A stretch of DNA of 64,000 bases, taken from positions 1 to 64,000 of the forward strand of contig CALZMQ010000012.1 of NCBI GenBank assembly GCA_945788625.1. The letters run 5' to 3'. The stretch comes from an uncultured Woeseiaceae bacterium (lineage in GTDB: Bacteria; Pseudomonadota; Gammaproteobacteria; Steroidobacterales; Woeseiaceae). Positions 35,876-46,900 of the stretch are shown piece by piece. The first letter of the stretch is position 1, and each line of letters opens with the position of its first letter. A model generated the notes under the pieces. The model ran no database searches. It saw only the letters and a list, made by a program, of their open reading frames with translations, and was not told where the DNA came from. The translations under genes and the position numbers were made by a program.

Positions 35876-37897
35876 GTGCTGACGGAGATTTCGACAACGG
35901 TAGGCAGCGTCACCGTCCGCGCGGGCGGCGGTGACGCGCACGCCATCCGCCAGTCCGTATCAGGGCAGCTTGGCTGCGCCGATCTGACCCCGGCCAGTCT
36001 TGCACCGTCGGCATTCCTGATCGTGCGCCAGCTTCGTGATCCGATGCCTGGTCGTATCGGGAACTCCCAGGATCAGCCAGGGATCAACGACGAATGGGAA
36101 CGCGCTGCGGTGGAGAAGCTGAGCCTCGTACACGAGCGGGCTGCGCGTCCGTCTAAAGGCGTGATCCCGGCGGATTGTGAGGCCGTCCTGTTCGCCGATG
36201 AAGCGGAGATGATGGCGTGCCTGTCGATCGATTTCGCCTACGGCTGCGTCATGCACCGCTGGTGGTGGGAGCTCGTTTCACGCTATCTGCCCGGTGGACC
36301 GTCATCCGCACTGTCCGTTGGCAGTCTGCTCCACAACAATCGCCATCTGGTACCAGCGGCACTCGAATATGTTTCGGAGTGGGGTCTGGTCGAAAGCGTA
36401 CTGAGCGAGTTGTCAGCCGAAGAGGCGCTCGGCGTGCTTTCCGCAATCCTCGATCACTTCGGTCTACCGGAGCTGAATCGAGACATCGGTGAGATCGTTC
36501 GAGGAACGTCGCATTCGGATCATTCCTCAACAGCGCAACCGCGTTCGCCTGGTGGTAGCGAATCCATCCGCTCCGAAGGCCCAAGCGGGCTCGCAGCATC
36601 AGGGGCCGATGCGAACGGCGCTACCTGGCCACGCCAACCGAAGGTCCCGTGGGCTCAGATCGTCGGACCCGCGACTTCCCCGCCATCGCTCACGTGGGCG
36701 CAATCGCTGTTGTTCGGCGTTGCGTTGACGTTGCAGCGCGCGCCCGCGGTGCTCAGGCGGGCCGAGTTTCAGTCCGGCGTCGCTCGTTGGTTGCGCGCCG
36801 AGATGGAAGGCCACGAACGATACGGGAACGAGTCAGTCGATTTGCACGCCGCATGGGTGGATTCGGTTGCCGACGATACCGATCGAATTTTCATTGACGA
36901 TGACAGGACACCCCCTGCCGGCGACGGCTTGTCGCCCGCGGCGAGTGACATCCGACTTGCGGCCGACCTGGATCAATCACTCGATCGAGTCGATCCAGAT
37001 TCTGAGCCGTCAGCGCAGTTTGCCAGTTCTCAGGCTGAGTCCGTCGACGATTCGTTGACTGACGATGAAGAAACTCTGAATGCAGCGGAGTCGGACCTCC
37101 TGTTCGCAGGGATCGATCCTGTTCGGACGGCGTTCGGCGGTGTGTTCTTCCTGATCAATCTGATCACGTTTCTCGGCCTGCCGGAGTCATGCGCTCGATG
37201 GCGGCTCGGCCAGCACGTGGGGCAATGGGGACTGCTTGAGTTTCTTGCGAGGAAGTTGCTCGGTGCCGGGCCCGCTTCGCACGATCCGCTCTGGGCCGTG
37301 CTGGCCGAATTCACAAAGACCGATTCGCCCGGGCTCACTGGCGCATCCCAGGGTGAGTTGACGAATTCTCGTCTTCCCATCGAGTGGAGCGGCCATGGGG
37401 CCGTAGCCGGGGAGTCTTACGGCTGGTCTGCGAGCCGTGATCGACTCCGGCTTTGGACGTCCGAGGGCTATCTCATCGCCGACGTAGCCAGATGCGGCCA
37501 GCATCCATCCCGACAAGCGCTCGACGAGCTGCGTCTGCACCGACCGGATTGCAACGCCGGCAACCTTCGCCGCCAGGCCATTCGCGCAGCGCAGGCCACG
37601 ATTGGAGCGGCCATCGACGCCAGCCAGTTGGATGACGACCTCCAGCGCTGGTTCGCGTTCGTCCAACCATTCCTTCTCACCCTCCTGAGACAGCAGATGG
37701 ACATGGCGAAGGCCGGGCCGGACGCGATCGTCGACGAGCTGCTCAAGCGTCCCGGCGATCTGTTCGTCACGAAGACCCATATCGATCTCGTCTTCGACAT
37801 CGAGTCGACATCGATGGCGGTGCGAAGAGCCGGACTGGACTGCGACCCGGGTTGGCTGCCGGAGTTCGGTCGCGTCATCAAGTTCCACTACCAGTAA
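35876..37897 (+). CDS. CIS-associated conserved protein upstream of the ATPase
   Basis: The 673-aa product probably starts at a GTG (35876). It has a compact N-terminal region (LAPSAFLIVRQLRDPMP, CEAVLFADEAEMMACLSIDF), helical Trp-rich stretches (MHRWWWELVSRYLPGG) and a long acidic/Pro linker around 220-390. Its C-terminal half has RTAFGGVFFLINLITFLGLP and DLFVTKTHIDLVFDIESTS. No nucleotide-binding or catalytic motif is seen. Because it sits between the structural genes and the AAA+ ATPase with only 9 bases to the latter, I infer a partner of the ATPase in particle assembly. The plus frame is used; a 602-aa minus-strand frame across this region is a shadow. Confidence 0.6.
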   Translation: MLTEISTTVGSVTVRAGGGDAHAIRQSVSGQLGCADLTPASLAPSAFLIVRQLRDPMPGRIGNSQDQPGINDEWERAAVEKLSLVHERAARPSKGVIPADCEAVLFADEAEMMACLSIDFAYGCVMHRWWWELVSRYLPGGPSSALSVGSLLHNNRHLVPAALEYVSEWGLVESVLSELSAEEALGVLSAILDHFGLPELNRDIGEIVRGTSHSDHSSTAQPRSPGGSESIRSEGPSGLAASGADANGATWPRQPKVPWAQIVGPATSPPSLTWAQSLLFGVALTLQRAPAVLRRAEFQSGVARWLRAEMEGHERYGNESVDLHAAWVDSVADDTDRIFIDDDRTPPAGDGLSPAASDIRLAADLDQSLDRVDPDSEPSAQFASSQAESVDDSLTDDEETLNAAESDLLFAGIDPVRTAFGGVFFLINLITFLGLPESCARWRLGQHVGQWGLLEFLARKLLGAGPASHDPLWAVLAEFTKTDSPGLTGASQGELTNSRLPIEWSGHGAVAGESYGWSASRDRLRLWTSEGYLIADVARCGQHPSRQALDELRLHRPDCNAGNLRRQAIRAAQATIGAAIDASQLDDDLQRWFAFVQPFLLTLLRQQMDMAKAGPDAIVDELLKRPGDLFVTKTHIDLVFDIESTSMAVRRAGLDCDPGWLPEFGRVIKFHYQ

Positions 37898-37906
37898 GGA
37901 CCAACA

Positions 37907-40036
37907 ATGGGCAGAAAGGCGAAGAACGCATTCGATCACGTACAGCGAACCGTCGGCGGACACTTCGTCATCAGCCTGTACGCGGGCATCTATCGGCTCC
38001 TGAACCAGATCCGACGCCTGCACGTCGTCGGCGGCGACTCGCTCGAGACGTTTTTTAATCGGCTGCCGTTCCTCGCCGACTACTTCAACGAGATGCGCGA
38101 GCACATGCCCGAGGAGATTCACTGGGAGGACGCGACCGAGTGGTGGCGCCAGCAGCTCGAGAGGTGGATCGTCGAATGCGAGACGCCGCTGCCTCTCAGT
38201 CGGATGGAGAAAGAGGCCGGCCTGAGTTTCGCGAGCGTGCTTGCCTTCATGTTGACGGGGCTTGTCGAAGAAGACTCCCGGTTCGCAACGTTGTACGCGG
38301 AACTGCAGCAGCCGCTGACCCACCGGCGGCCAACGCTCGAGCTGGTCGGCCAGATGATGATCGACGATGCGATGGTCGGCGAGGCCGACCCGTGGTCGAT
38401 ATGCCGGCCATTGATCGAGATGGGCTACCTGGAGGCCGACAACCGCGAGGCGCCGCGATCGGAGTGGGTGTTGAAGGTGCCGCCGGTGCTGTGGGATGCC
38501 GCACGCGGCGACGTGGATCGAGAACCAGCGCCCTGGTGCAGCTACCGCGAGCACGCAGCGCTGCGTGGCATGTCCGACCTGATCGTCGACGACACGCTGC
38601 GTCAAAAGCTCGCGAAACTGCCCGATCTGGTGAACGCGAATATGACGCGCCTGATCATTCTTCGTGCCGTCCCGGGCACGGACACGCACGAGCTCATGGG
38701 GGCGCTCGCGCACAGCCTCGGACGGGGGCTGGTTGCCGTCGATCAAAAAGAAACGGCGAACGCTGCGGTCCGCGCGCTGGGTCCTTTGTGCACCATGTGC
38801 CACGCGATGCCGGTGTTGAGCTACGACCTCGCACCGGGCGAGACAGTCGAGCCGCCGAAGCTGCACGGCTACGGCGGGCCGATCGGCATTGTCATGGGCT
38901 TCGAAGGCGGCCTCGGCAGCCACGTCACGGAGAAAGCCGTCACGCTGACTATCCCGACGCCGGACATCGAGCTGCGAAAACGCTTCTGGGCGCAATCGTT
39001 CCGGTCGAACGAATTAGAGAGCCTCGACGACATCAGCAAGCGATTCCGGTTGCCCGGCGGGTACATAAAACAGGCCGCCGAGACGGCGTTGGCCAATGCC
39101 GGGCTCGAAGGCAGAGAAGAGGTCTGTGTCGAAGATATCCGAGTGGCCAGCCGAACCTTGAATCATCAGATGCTGGACACGTTGGCCAGCCACATGGAAG
39201 CAAATGGAGCCTGGGGCGACCTTGTGTCGGGTGAGAGTACGTCGTCGAAGCTCATGGAGCTGCAGCAGCGCTGCCGGTATCGCGAAGAGCTGCTCGGCTA
39301 CCTCGGCCGTGCGTTCCGCTCCGGGCAGACCTGCGGTGTCCGTGCGCTGTTCACCGGTGCCAGCGGCACCGGCAAGACCCTGGCCGCGAAGATCCTCGCC
39401 GCCGAGATGGGGATGGACTTGTACAGGGTCGATCTGGCTGCCGTCATCAACAAATACATCGGTGAGACCGAGAAGAACCTTCACCGCGTACTGTCGCGCG
39501 CAGAAGCGCTCGACGTTGTCCTGCTACTGGACGAAGGCGATGCGCTTCTGGGCAGCAGGACCGAGGTGAAATCGGCGAACGATCGCTATGCGAACCTGGA
39601 GACGAACTATCTGTTGCAGCGCCTCGAAAACTATCAGGGCGTAGTGCTGATCACGACGAACCTCGTCGAGAACATCGATCGGGCGTTCCAGCGCCGCATG
39701 GATGTCGTCGTGCCGTTCTTCCCGCCGCAGGCGGAGGAGCGCCTGCAGATTCTCGATCTGCATCTGCCCGACGACCACGAAGTGTCCACGGATTACATGA
39801 TGCGGGTCGCGCGTCGCTGCGCGCTCAATGGCGGCCAGCTCAAGAATGCGGCGCTGCACGCGACGTTGTTCGCGCTCGATGAACGCAGCCAACTGAGACC
39901 AATCCATCTCGAGGAAGGTCTGCGCAGCGAATACCGCAAATCCGGCGCTACGTTTCCGCTCGAAGCGGTGCGCGACGTCCGCGAAAAAGACGGCGGCATG
40001 CAGACGTTCCTGGGCGCCCTGGGAGGGCGAGGCTGA
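37907..40036 (+). CDS. AAA+ ATPase of contractile injection system (Pvc15/Afp15-like)
   Basis: The 709-aa protein carries a C-terminal AAA+ domain (~450-690). Walker A is GASGTGKT (~485), Walker B LLLDEGDALLG (~540), a sensor-1-like strand LITTNLVENIDRAFQRRMD, and the arginine-finger region in between. The DEGDA variant replaces the usual DEAD/DEADA. The N-terminal ~430 residues contain a second, degenerate AAA-like unit lacking the P-loop. Afp15/Pvc15 ATPases are needed for assembly or cargo loading of extracellular CIS, and this one sits just before the two DUF4157 effectors, which fits a loading role. It has a short ribosome-binding spacing after the preceding stop. Confidence 0.93.
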   Translation: MGRKAKNAFDHVQRTVGGHFVISLYAGIYRLLNQIRRLHVVGGDSLETFFNRLPFLADYFNEMREHMPEEIHWEDATEWWRQQLERWIVECETPLPLSRMEKEAGLSFASVLAFMLTGLVEEDSRFATLYAELQQPLTHRRPTLELVGQMMIDDAMVGEADPWSICRPLIEMGYLEADNREAPRSEWVLKVPPVLWDAARGDVDREPAPWCSYREHAALRGMSDLIVDDTLRQKLAKLPDLVNANMTRLIILRAVPGTDTHELMGALAHSLGRGLVAVDQKETANAAVRALGPLCTMCHAMPVLSYDLAPGETVEPPKLHGYGGPIGIVMGFEGGLGSHVTEKAVTLTIPTPDIELRKRFWAQSFRSNELESLDDISKRFRLPGGYIKQAAETALANAGLEGREEVCVEDIRVASRTLNHQMLDTLASHMEANGAWGDLVSGESTSSKLMELQQRCRYREELLGYLGRAFRSGQTCGVRALFTGASGTGKTLAAKILAAEMGMDLYRVDLAAVINKYIGETEKNLHRVLSRAEALDVVLLLDEGDALLGSRTEVKSANDRYANLETNYLLQRLENYQGVVLITTNLVENIDRAFQRRMDVVVPFFPPQAEERLQILDLHLPDDHEVSTDYMMRVARRCALNGGQLKNAALHATLFALDERSQLRPIHLEEGLRSEYRKSGATFPLEAVRDVREKDGGMQTFLGALGGRG

Positions 40037-40042
40037 TTACCG

Positions 40043-43000
40043 ATGGCCCAGAAGGAATTCACACGCAAGAGAAAGATCGCGAAGCTCGACATCGGGCGTT
40101 CGCAGCGCAAGGCGGCCGGCGCTGCCAGAACTTCTGAGGCTCCCGCTCGAGCCGCGCCGACGCAGGAAATCCTCCACTCCTCGGGACCGCTCTACGGTCT
40201 GGGCAGCACAGCGCTGGCCTGGCAGCCGGACGACGTAAGTGACAACGCCGACCCGCAGCATCCGGAGAGCTTGGGCAAAGAGCGAGCTGAACACGCCATA
40301 GAGAATCCGCCACCGGGTGAGCGACTGGACCCCGTGATGCGGCAACGCATGGAGCAGCATTTCGGCCGAAACTTCGGTGATGTAGAAGTCCATACCGGGC
40401 CGATGGCTGAGGAAGCTACCGTCGCACTCGACGCTCGTGCGCTCACACACCGCCAGCACATTTGGCTCGGACCGCACGTCGACAAGAGCGATACGAAAAG
40501 TATGGCCCACGAACTTGCGCATGTCGCGCAGCAGGGCCACGCGCCACCGCGGCAACGCGGCGCGCATCTTTCCCTGGTAGGCGGCAGCAGCAAGCGCAGC
40601 GCCCCCGCGAGGAATCAACCGGGCGCCACAGCTCCGGCGAAGTCGTCGGGCGGCGTCGGCCAACGACTCGATTTGTGGGGAGCGGTGAGGAGCGTTGGCG
40701 GCGCGGTTTCGTCCGGCGTTCGCAGTGTCGCTCGTGGAGCGGCCGGTGTCGTCGAAGGCGTCATGGATATGGGTCGTGACGCGCTGATGGCTGTGGTTCG
40801 GCGAGTCGCGCCCGACTTCGCGCGTCTTTTCGAGCGCGACGGCATACGCGGATTCCTTAGCGACATGGTCGGGCGTGGCCTGCGGACGCTGTTCGGCGGT
40901 CCCATGGCCGCGATCCGACGCATCTTCAACTTTGGCGGTATCAGCGAACGATTCCGTCGCGTGGCGAACTGGTTCGTGACAATTGGCGGGCAGCTTGCCC
41001 GCAACGACTGCAGCGGCGTCACAGAGGCCGCGCAGCGCTTCCGCGAGTTCATGTCCACCACGTTCGAGCCGGTCATCGAGAAGGTCCGCGACGTTAGCAG
41101 TTCGATATCCGAGTTCTTCGGCAGCATCTGGGATGCGGTTGGCGCGCCGATAATGGATCTGCTACGCCGCATCGGCGGAACGGTATGGGAAAGCATCCGC
41201 GGGTTCATCAGCGACATCGGCGGCATGCTCCGGCGCGTCAAGGAAGCCCTCGGCGGAGCGTGGGACCAGGTCAAGGAGTGGTTCGGCATCGGTGCGGAAG
41301 AAGGCACCGAAGAAGGCGGCGGCCTCTGGAACTGGATCAAGGACAAAGCCGTCGGGGTATGGGACAGCGTCAAGGGCCCACTGCAACCCGTCATGGGGCC
41401 GCTGCGCACCGTCGGCACCGTGCTCGCATTGATTTCGCCTGCCGGGCCGGTACTTGCCGTTATCGCCGCATGGCCGCACCTGCGCCGCGCGTTCAACTGG
41501 GTTCGCGAACGTTGGAACGATCTGAATCTATTCGTACGTGCACGGCGCTTCATGTCGAACACGGTGCTTCCGGCCGTGATCGGCGCCGCGCGCAGGATCG
41601 GTAATGCACTCCTGGGCGGCGCCGACTGGATCCTCGGTCTGCTCGGTCGAGTTGCAGGAGCCGTCGAGGGTGTCGGCGGACGGCTGTCCGGAGGATTGCT
41701 TGCACCGCTTGGCCGGATCATCAGCTTCATGAGCCAACGCTTTCAGTCGCTCGTGACCTGGGCGCGTGACGGACTTCGCTTTGTCGCGACCAATGCCCAT
41801 TCATTGATTCAGAAGCTGATCGAGTTCATCCAGCCGATCATCGATGCGCTGCGTCGCTTAATCGCCATCGCCGTGAACCCGTTCGGCATCACCGGCTTCC
41901 TGATGGGCAATCTCTGGAAGATCCTTCCGGACTGCCTGAAAGGACCGATCATCGATTTCATCCTTGATGTGATCATCCGTTTCCTTCGGTCGATACCGCC
42001 GTTGTTCTCACTCGGCATACTCTGGCCGTTTATCCGCAATGCCGCACTCGGTTTCCTCGAGCGCATTCGTAGTTTCACCGTCGAGCGCAAGGTCAACGTC
42101 TCGAACAAGATGGCCAACATTGTTTCCGGTGGCAGCCCGAGCTTCGCCTTCGGCTATCTCAAGGGCATCGTCATAGGACTCTGGAACGGTATCACGGGAC
42201 CGTTCCAGGCCATCATCGCAATTTTCGAGCTGCCGGGAATGATCCGGCAGTTCCTGTCCAGCCTCGGACTCAGACTGTGCGAACTGATGGCAGCAATCCG
42301 TTGCTTCGCTTCGTCGATTACTGAACGTGCGATCGGCACGTTCAGCATGCTGATGGAGGCAGCCGGAGATCTGCTGTCGAATCCCAGCCGGATCATTGAA
42401 TTGATCCGCTGTGGGATCGAATCTGCGCTCGATGCGGTAGGCAGCATCGGTTCTTCCATCGCCGATCAAATGATGGAGTTGTTCGAGGGCCCTGACGAAA
42501 AGATCGGCGACATGCTGGGCCGGCTGACCGGCAGCTTCCTGGTGGATGCCGTACTTGCGTTCTTCACGGCCGGCGCATCGACAGCGACGAGCGTTATTCG
42601 TCAGGTGGCCAGTGTCCTGCGGACGGTCGGCAGGAACATGATGCGGGTCTTACGTGTCGTCGGAAGATTAGTTCCGAAGTTCCTGAAATTTATTAAAAAA
42701 ATCGGAGGAATTTTCCGCCGTGCCGGCAGCGGCGCGGGCAGCGCGCTGGGCCGAATCGGCCGCTTCTTCCGTCGCATAGCCAATTGGTTCAAGAAGCTTC
42801 TTACTCGAGTAGGTCGACGATTCCGACGCGGTCGCGGGCGCGGCAGAAATCGGTCGCGACGTAATGACCGCCGTGTATGGGGGCGGTTCCGAACGGCAGT
42901 ATTTCAGCGTCTTTCGCAGGTCGGTGAGCGAGGCATCCGTCGGGAGCGTCTGCGCACGTTGTTCCGCAGCATACGAGGACGATATCCAACCGTCGTGCGA

Positions 43001-43990
43001 TCGAGTCTGAGGCCGATCCGCCGCGATGAGGCATTCTGGGAACTCTTTGCAAGGCGACGCGGTCGGCCTATTTCACAGCGAGTAGGTCGCGTGCTGATGG
43101 ATCGCGATACGCGGTGGGATGAAGGTAAGAAAGCGATCAAACGATTGGTTCGTCGAATCAAGCGGCGTCCCGGCAACATCGATGCAGGAGATCTTCAGCA
43201 GCCGTTGCGCCGCATCCGGCGGCAATATCATTATCGGACTCTCTCAGTTCGATACGAGAACGAGAAGAACAATTTCAACGTTCGCGGATCGATGAGCAAC
43301 ACGGATTCAGTAGGCGCGTTCCCTCCTGAGCTTTCCAATCCGAACGACTTCGACTCAACGTCGTCGGGTGCTGAGATCGACAATCTTGCCTACAAGCACC
43401 CTCGCACGCCTGCGACGGGCGACCCCCATTTATGGGGAGAAATCAGCCGAATTCGTAGTCGTCGAGACAGCACACGGTACATAAGAGGTCACCTCGTGGC
43501 GGGGTGGTTTGCACATGGCCGGGCCAGCAATCTGACACCTATCACGCGCAACGCGAATGGCGATATGGCCAGGAAGTTCGAGACACCGCTCAGAAAGAGC
43601 CTCCCTTGGGAGAGTGGATTGCGCGACAAGCTCAACGATTTCGTGCCGCAGAACAGGCTCGATGAAATCGATGTCTACCATCTGAAGGTCGAAAAACTTG
43701 GAACGGCGTCCAGACAGCCGCCGCTGCGACGAATCAAGAACAAGCCCAACGACGCACCAGAACGGGTCTCTGCCGAAGCAGATCTCGCGCACGAGATCAA
43801 GATGACATTAACCAAGAAGAAATACGTCGGTAACAATTGGACGCTCTCTTCAGACGCGATAAACGTCACCGGCCTGAACAATGGGCACATATCGAAGAAC
43901 GTTCCAAACGACGAAAAATTCAGCGACAACGGGGGGTATCCGAAGGGCGATGTAAGGCCTAAGCCGAGTTCGGATTCCTCAGATCAATGA
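40043..43990 (+). CDS. DUF4157 (eCIS-core) effector 1 with C-terminal His/Asn nuclease-like domain
   Basis: The 1315-aa protein has an N-terminal DUF4157 domain (~98-170: MEQHFGRNFGDVEVHTG, then MAHELAHVAQQGH, an intact HExxH metal-site motif near 156). DUF4157 marks proteins packaged with eCIS machines. From ~230 to ~900 there are long hydrophobic and amphipathic helices (for example LISPAGPVLAVIAAW, IDFILDVIIRFLRSIPPLF), consistent with membrane insertion or lumen packing. An Arg-rich stretch leads to a C-terminal domain with RGHLVAGWFAHGRASNLTP and a following Asn, the layout of His-Me-finger nucleases. I infer a DNA/RNA-directed toxin; catalysis is unproven. Confidence 0.85.
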   Translation: MAQKEFTRKRKIAKLDIGRSQRKAAGAARTSEAPARAAPTQEILHSSGPLYGLGSTALAWQPDDVSDNADPQHPESLGKERAEHAIENPPPGERLDPVMRQRMEQHFGRNFGDVEVHTGPMAEEATVALDARALTHRQHIWLGPHVDKSDTKSMAHELAHVAQQGHAPPRQRGAHLSLVGGSSKRSAPARNQPGATAPAKSSGGVGQRLDLWGAVRSVGGAVSSGVRSVARGAAGVVEGVMDMGRDALMAVVRRVAPDFARLFERDGIRGFLSDMVGRGLRTLFGGPMAAIRRIFNFGGISERFRRVANWFVTIGGQLARNDCSGVTEAAQRFREFMSTTFEPVIEKVRDVSSSISEFFGSIWDAVGAPIMDLLRRIGGTVWESIRGFISDIGGMLRRVKEALGGAWDQVKEWFGIGAEEGTEEGGGLWNWIKDKAVGVWDSVKGPLQPVMGPLRTVGTVLALISPAGPVLAVIAAWPHLRRAFNWVRERWNDLNLFVRARRFMSNTVLPAVIGAARRIGNALLGGADWILGLLGRVAGAVEGVGGRLSGGLLAPLGRIISFMSQRFQSLVTWARDGLRFVATNAHSLIQKLIEFIQPIIDALRRLIAIAVNPFGITGFLMGNLWKILPDCLKGPIIDFILDVIIRFLRSIPPLFSLGILWPFIRNAALGFLERIRSFTVERKVNVSNKMANIVSGGSPSFAFGYLKGIVIGLWNGITGPFQAIIAIFELPGMIRQFLSSLGLRLCELMAAIRCFASSITERAIGTFSMLMEAAGDLLSNPSRIIELIRCGIESALDAVGSIGSSIADQMMELFEGPDEKIGDMLGRLTGSFLVDAVLAFFTAGASTATSVIRQVASVLRTVGRNMMRVLRVVGRLVPKFLKFIKKIGGIFRRAGSGAGSALGRIGRFFRRIANWFKKLLTRVGRRFRRGRGRGRNRSRRNDRRVWGRFRTAVFQRLSQVGERGIRRERLRTLFRSIRGRYPTVVRSSLRPIRRDEAFWELFARRRGRPISQRVGRVLMDRDTRWDEGKKAIKRLVRRIKRRPGNIDAGDLQQPLRRIRRQYHYRTLSVRYENEKNNFNVRGSMSNTDSVGAFPPELSNPNDFDSTSSGAEIDNLAYKHPRTPATGDPHLWGEISRIRSRRDSTRYIRGHLVAGWFAHGRASNLTPITRNANGDMARKFETPLRKSLPWESGLRDKLNDFVPQNRLDEIDVYHLKVEKLGTASRQPPLRRIKNKPNDAPERVSAEADLAHEIKMTLTKKKYVGNNWTLSSDAINVTGLNNGHISKNVPNDEKFSDNGGYPKGDVRPKPSSDSSDQ

Positions 43991-46900
43991 ACCAGTGCTG
44001 CAGCAAAAACTCAGAAAAGCGGTCCAAGCGCCCCGGCGACAGCGCCACGCGGCACGATCGCGGCTCTGATTACGACGTTCAGCCGAAGTTGAACGGTAAC
44101 GGCAAGGTTGGTGCGCAGTATTCGATGGGTGCGGCTGTGCCTCTTGCCGCCCCCGTCCAGACGAAGGTCACGATGGGCACGCCGGGCGACCGCTACGAAC
44201 GCGAAGCGGACGACGTGGCTGATCGTGTATCCGGTGGTCGTTCCGCTGGCGAGATTTCGACACTGCCGCCCGGCGGTCTGCGTTCGCAGTCGAAAGAAGA
44301 GCCAGAAGCCGCACAAGAGTTAGTCCAGCGCGAACCGGTTGATGGCGCTGAGCAGGAGAGCGTCGAAGACGAATCCGGTCAGGAATCGGTTGCTCAGCGC
44401 GAAGCATCGGGCGATGAGTCCGGCGACGAATCGGCTCAGGGCAAGTGCGAATCCTGCGAGGGCAATGAGGCGCAGTCCGCATCGACGGAAGCTGAGAACG
44501 CGCAGCCGGCCAGCGTGCAGATGGAGTCTGAAGAGCCGGCCGAGGCCAAGTCCGATGCTGAGCCTGAGGCAGCTGCCCAGTCCGAAGATGACGCCGAGAG
44601 CGCATCGACGGCGAACGCCGAAGGCGACGCCCAGATGGAGGGTGGCGAAGAGACGCAGGAGGCATCCGAAGCACCCGATGAGTCTGCTGCTCAGACCGCC
44701 GATGATGGCGGTGGTGAGCAGGAAGCTGGCGGCGCCGCGCAGGAATCTGCCCAGATGCAGGAAGAGGGAGGCTCCGATCAGGAATCCGGCGGTGGCGACG
44801 CACAGATGGAGGACGACGCAGGCGGCGATTCGGATGCCGAGACCGCAGAAGACTCGAGCGGCCAGACCGAAAACCTGGATGCGGGCGAGGAGCGGGACGA
44901 GGGGCAAACCGAGGCGCCCGGACAAGAGATGCCTTGCGAGTCCGCTACCGAAGGTGGCGGCGACGAAGGCGCCTCCGAATCGGGAGGTGGCGAAAGCGAG
45001 GGCTGTGGCGCGCAGAATGCGGAGGGTGAGGAAGAACCGGCTGATGGCGGCGAAGGCGGTGAAGAGGCTGCCGAGAGTGCCGCGGAAGAGGCGGGAGAGA
45101 CTCAGGAAGCCGAGAGCGAGGGCAGCGGCGAGGAGCAACAGGAGTGTGGTGCCGCGCAGACCGCCGCCGAGGATTCTGAAGGTGCGGCGCAGATGCAGTC
45201 GGAAAACGGATCCGAGCCTGACGCCGGTCAGCCGGCCGAAGACGACACAGCGGCTCAAGAGCAGAGCGTCCAGATGGAGGCCGCGGATTCCGAGGCTCAG
45301 GGCGCTGACGAGCCTGCGCAGGAAGAGTCTGAAGACGCCGAGGCCAAATCGGCTGATGAACCTGCGCAGGAAGAGTCTGAAGACGCTGAGGCGAAATCAG
45401 GTGACGAGTCCGCACAGGAAGAGTCCGAAGAGGCTGAAACCAAGTCGGTCGACGAATCCGCGCAAGAGGAGTCCGAGGAGGCGGAAGCCAAATCAAATGA
45501 CGAGTCCGCGCAGGAGGAGTCCGAGGATGCACAAGAGGAGCAGGAGGACGAAGCGGCGCAGGGCAAAGCAATGCCGCAGCCGAACCGCTCGAACAAGCGC
45601 CGCCGCAGTGCCCTGGCAGCGAGCGCCATTCAGAATCGAGGTGCCGGCGAGCCGCTGACTCCCGAAACTCGCAGTTCGCTCGAAAGCAGCATGGGCGTTG
45701 ATCTTGGCGACGTGCGCGTGCACACCGATTCGCGAGCGAGAGAAACCAACCGCGGCCTGAGAGCGAAAGCCTTCACTAACAAGAACCACGTTTACCTTGG
45801 GCCGGGCCAGTCGCAGTCCAATGTCAGACTGATGGCTCACGAGGTTACTCACGTTGTTCAGCAAGGTGGCGTCGACCGTAGCAAGAAGGCAAGCATTAGC
45901 AGTACGCCCGACCGCGCTGAACCCGCAGGCGCCGGGACCCAGTCCGTCGCGCCGGCCGCCACCGATGCCGAAGCCACAGCTCCCAAGTCGGCCACCGGAC
46001 CGGCACCAGCCGGACCACAGGCGGCGGCCACGACTGACCCGCTTACCGGCGAGGCAATTGGTCGGGTCGAAGACGCTCCCGATGCAGCGTCGGCGAAGGG
46101 CGCCGAGAAAAGACCGGCCGCCGCCGGCGGCGGCGCACCCTCAGACGCGGCAGCGCCCGCAGGGGAGGGCGGAAAACCGGAGGCCGGCGAAAAGGGAGAC
46201 GGCAAGGACAAGAAAGCGGCGAAAGGCGGCAAAGGGAAATCCGGTGGCTCGGAGGGGGACGCAGAGCAGGCTGATGTGCCAATCTCGCCCGAGGGCGACC
46301 CGCGCTATCAGGGCGTCATGAAACGCCTCGACCGAGTTGCGAAGAAGGAACGCGCGCACGAGCCGGCGAAAGCTAAGGCTGCCGAGGTCAAGATGGCGGT
46401 CAAACCGCCGGAGAACGAGCGCAGCAGCCAGGCGCAGGCCATCAAGGTCGGCGATATGGCGGCAGAGTCCGCCGCCGCTGAGCCACCGAAAAAGAAGGGG
46501 TTCCGTGAGCTTCTCGAGGAGAAGTTGGAGGACATCGTTCCAGAGAAGCTGGAGGAAGTCGACGATTTCAAGAAGAGCGGCAAGGCCAAAACGCTCAAGG
46601 CAGATATCGCCAAGAACGTAAAGGAGCGGAAGGAAGCATCGACGCAGGGGCTGAAGAAAGCCAGCGATGCACAGCCGCCAACGAGCAAGGTACCGGAGAA
46701 AGAAGTCAAAGCGCTACCGGAGCAGAAACGTGAGCGCTGGCCCGGTGGAATTGGTGCAGCCAACGTCCTTCCGCTGCCAAAGAAGTCACACGAGATCTCG
46801 GCAGAAGACAACAAGAAGAGCGCCGACCAGTTGATGGCCGAGAATGACATCGACGAGGATCAACTGAAGCGCGCGAAGGAACCGCGGTTCACGGAAGCGC

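Noticed and set aside
37187..38995. 602-aa open frame on the minus strand
   Set aside because: It lies opposite the ATPase and its partner gene, is Arg/His-rich and has no recognisable motif; plus-strand frames carry Walker motifs and fit the operon.
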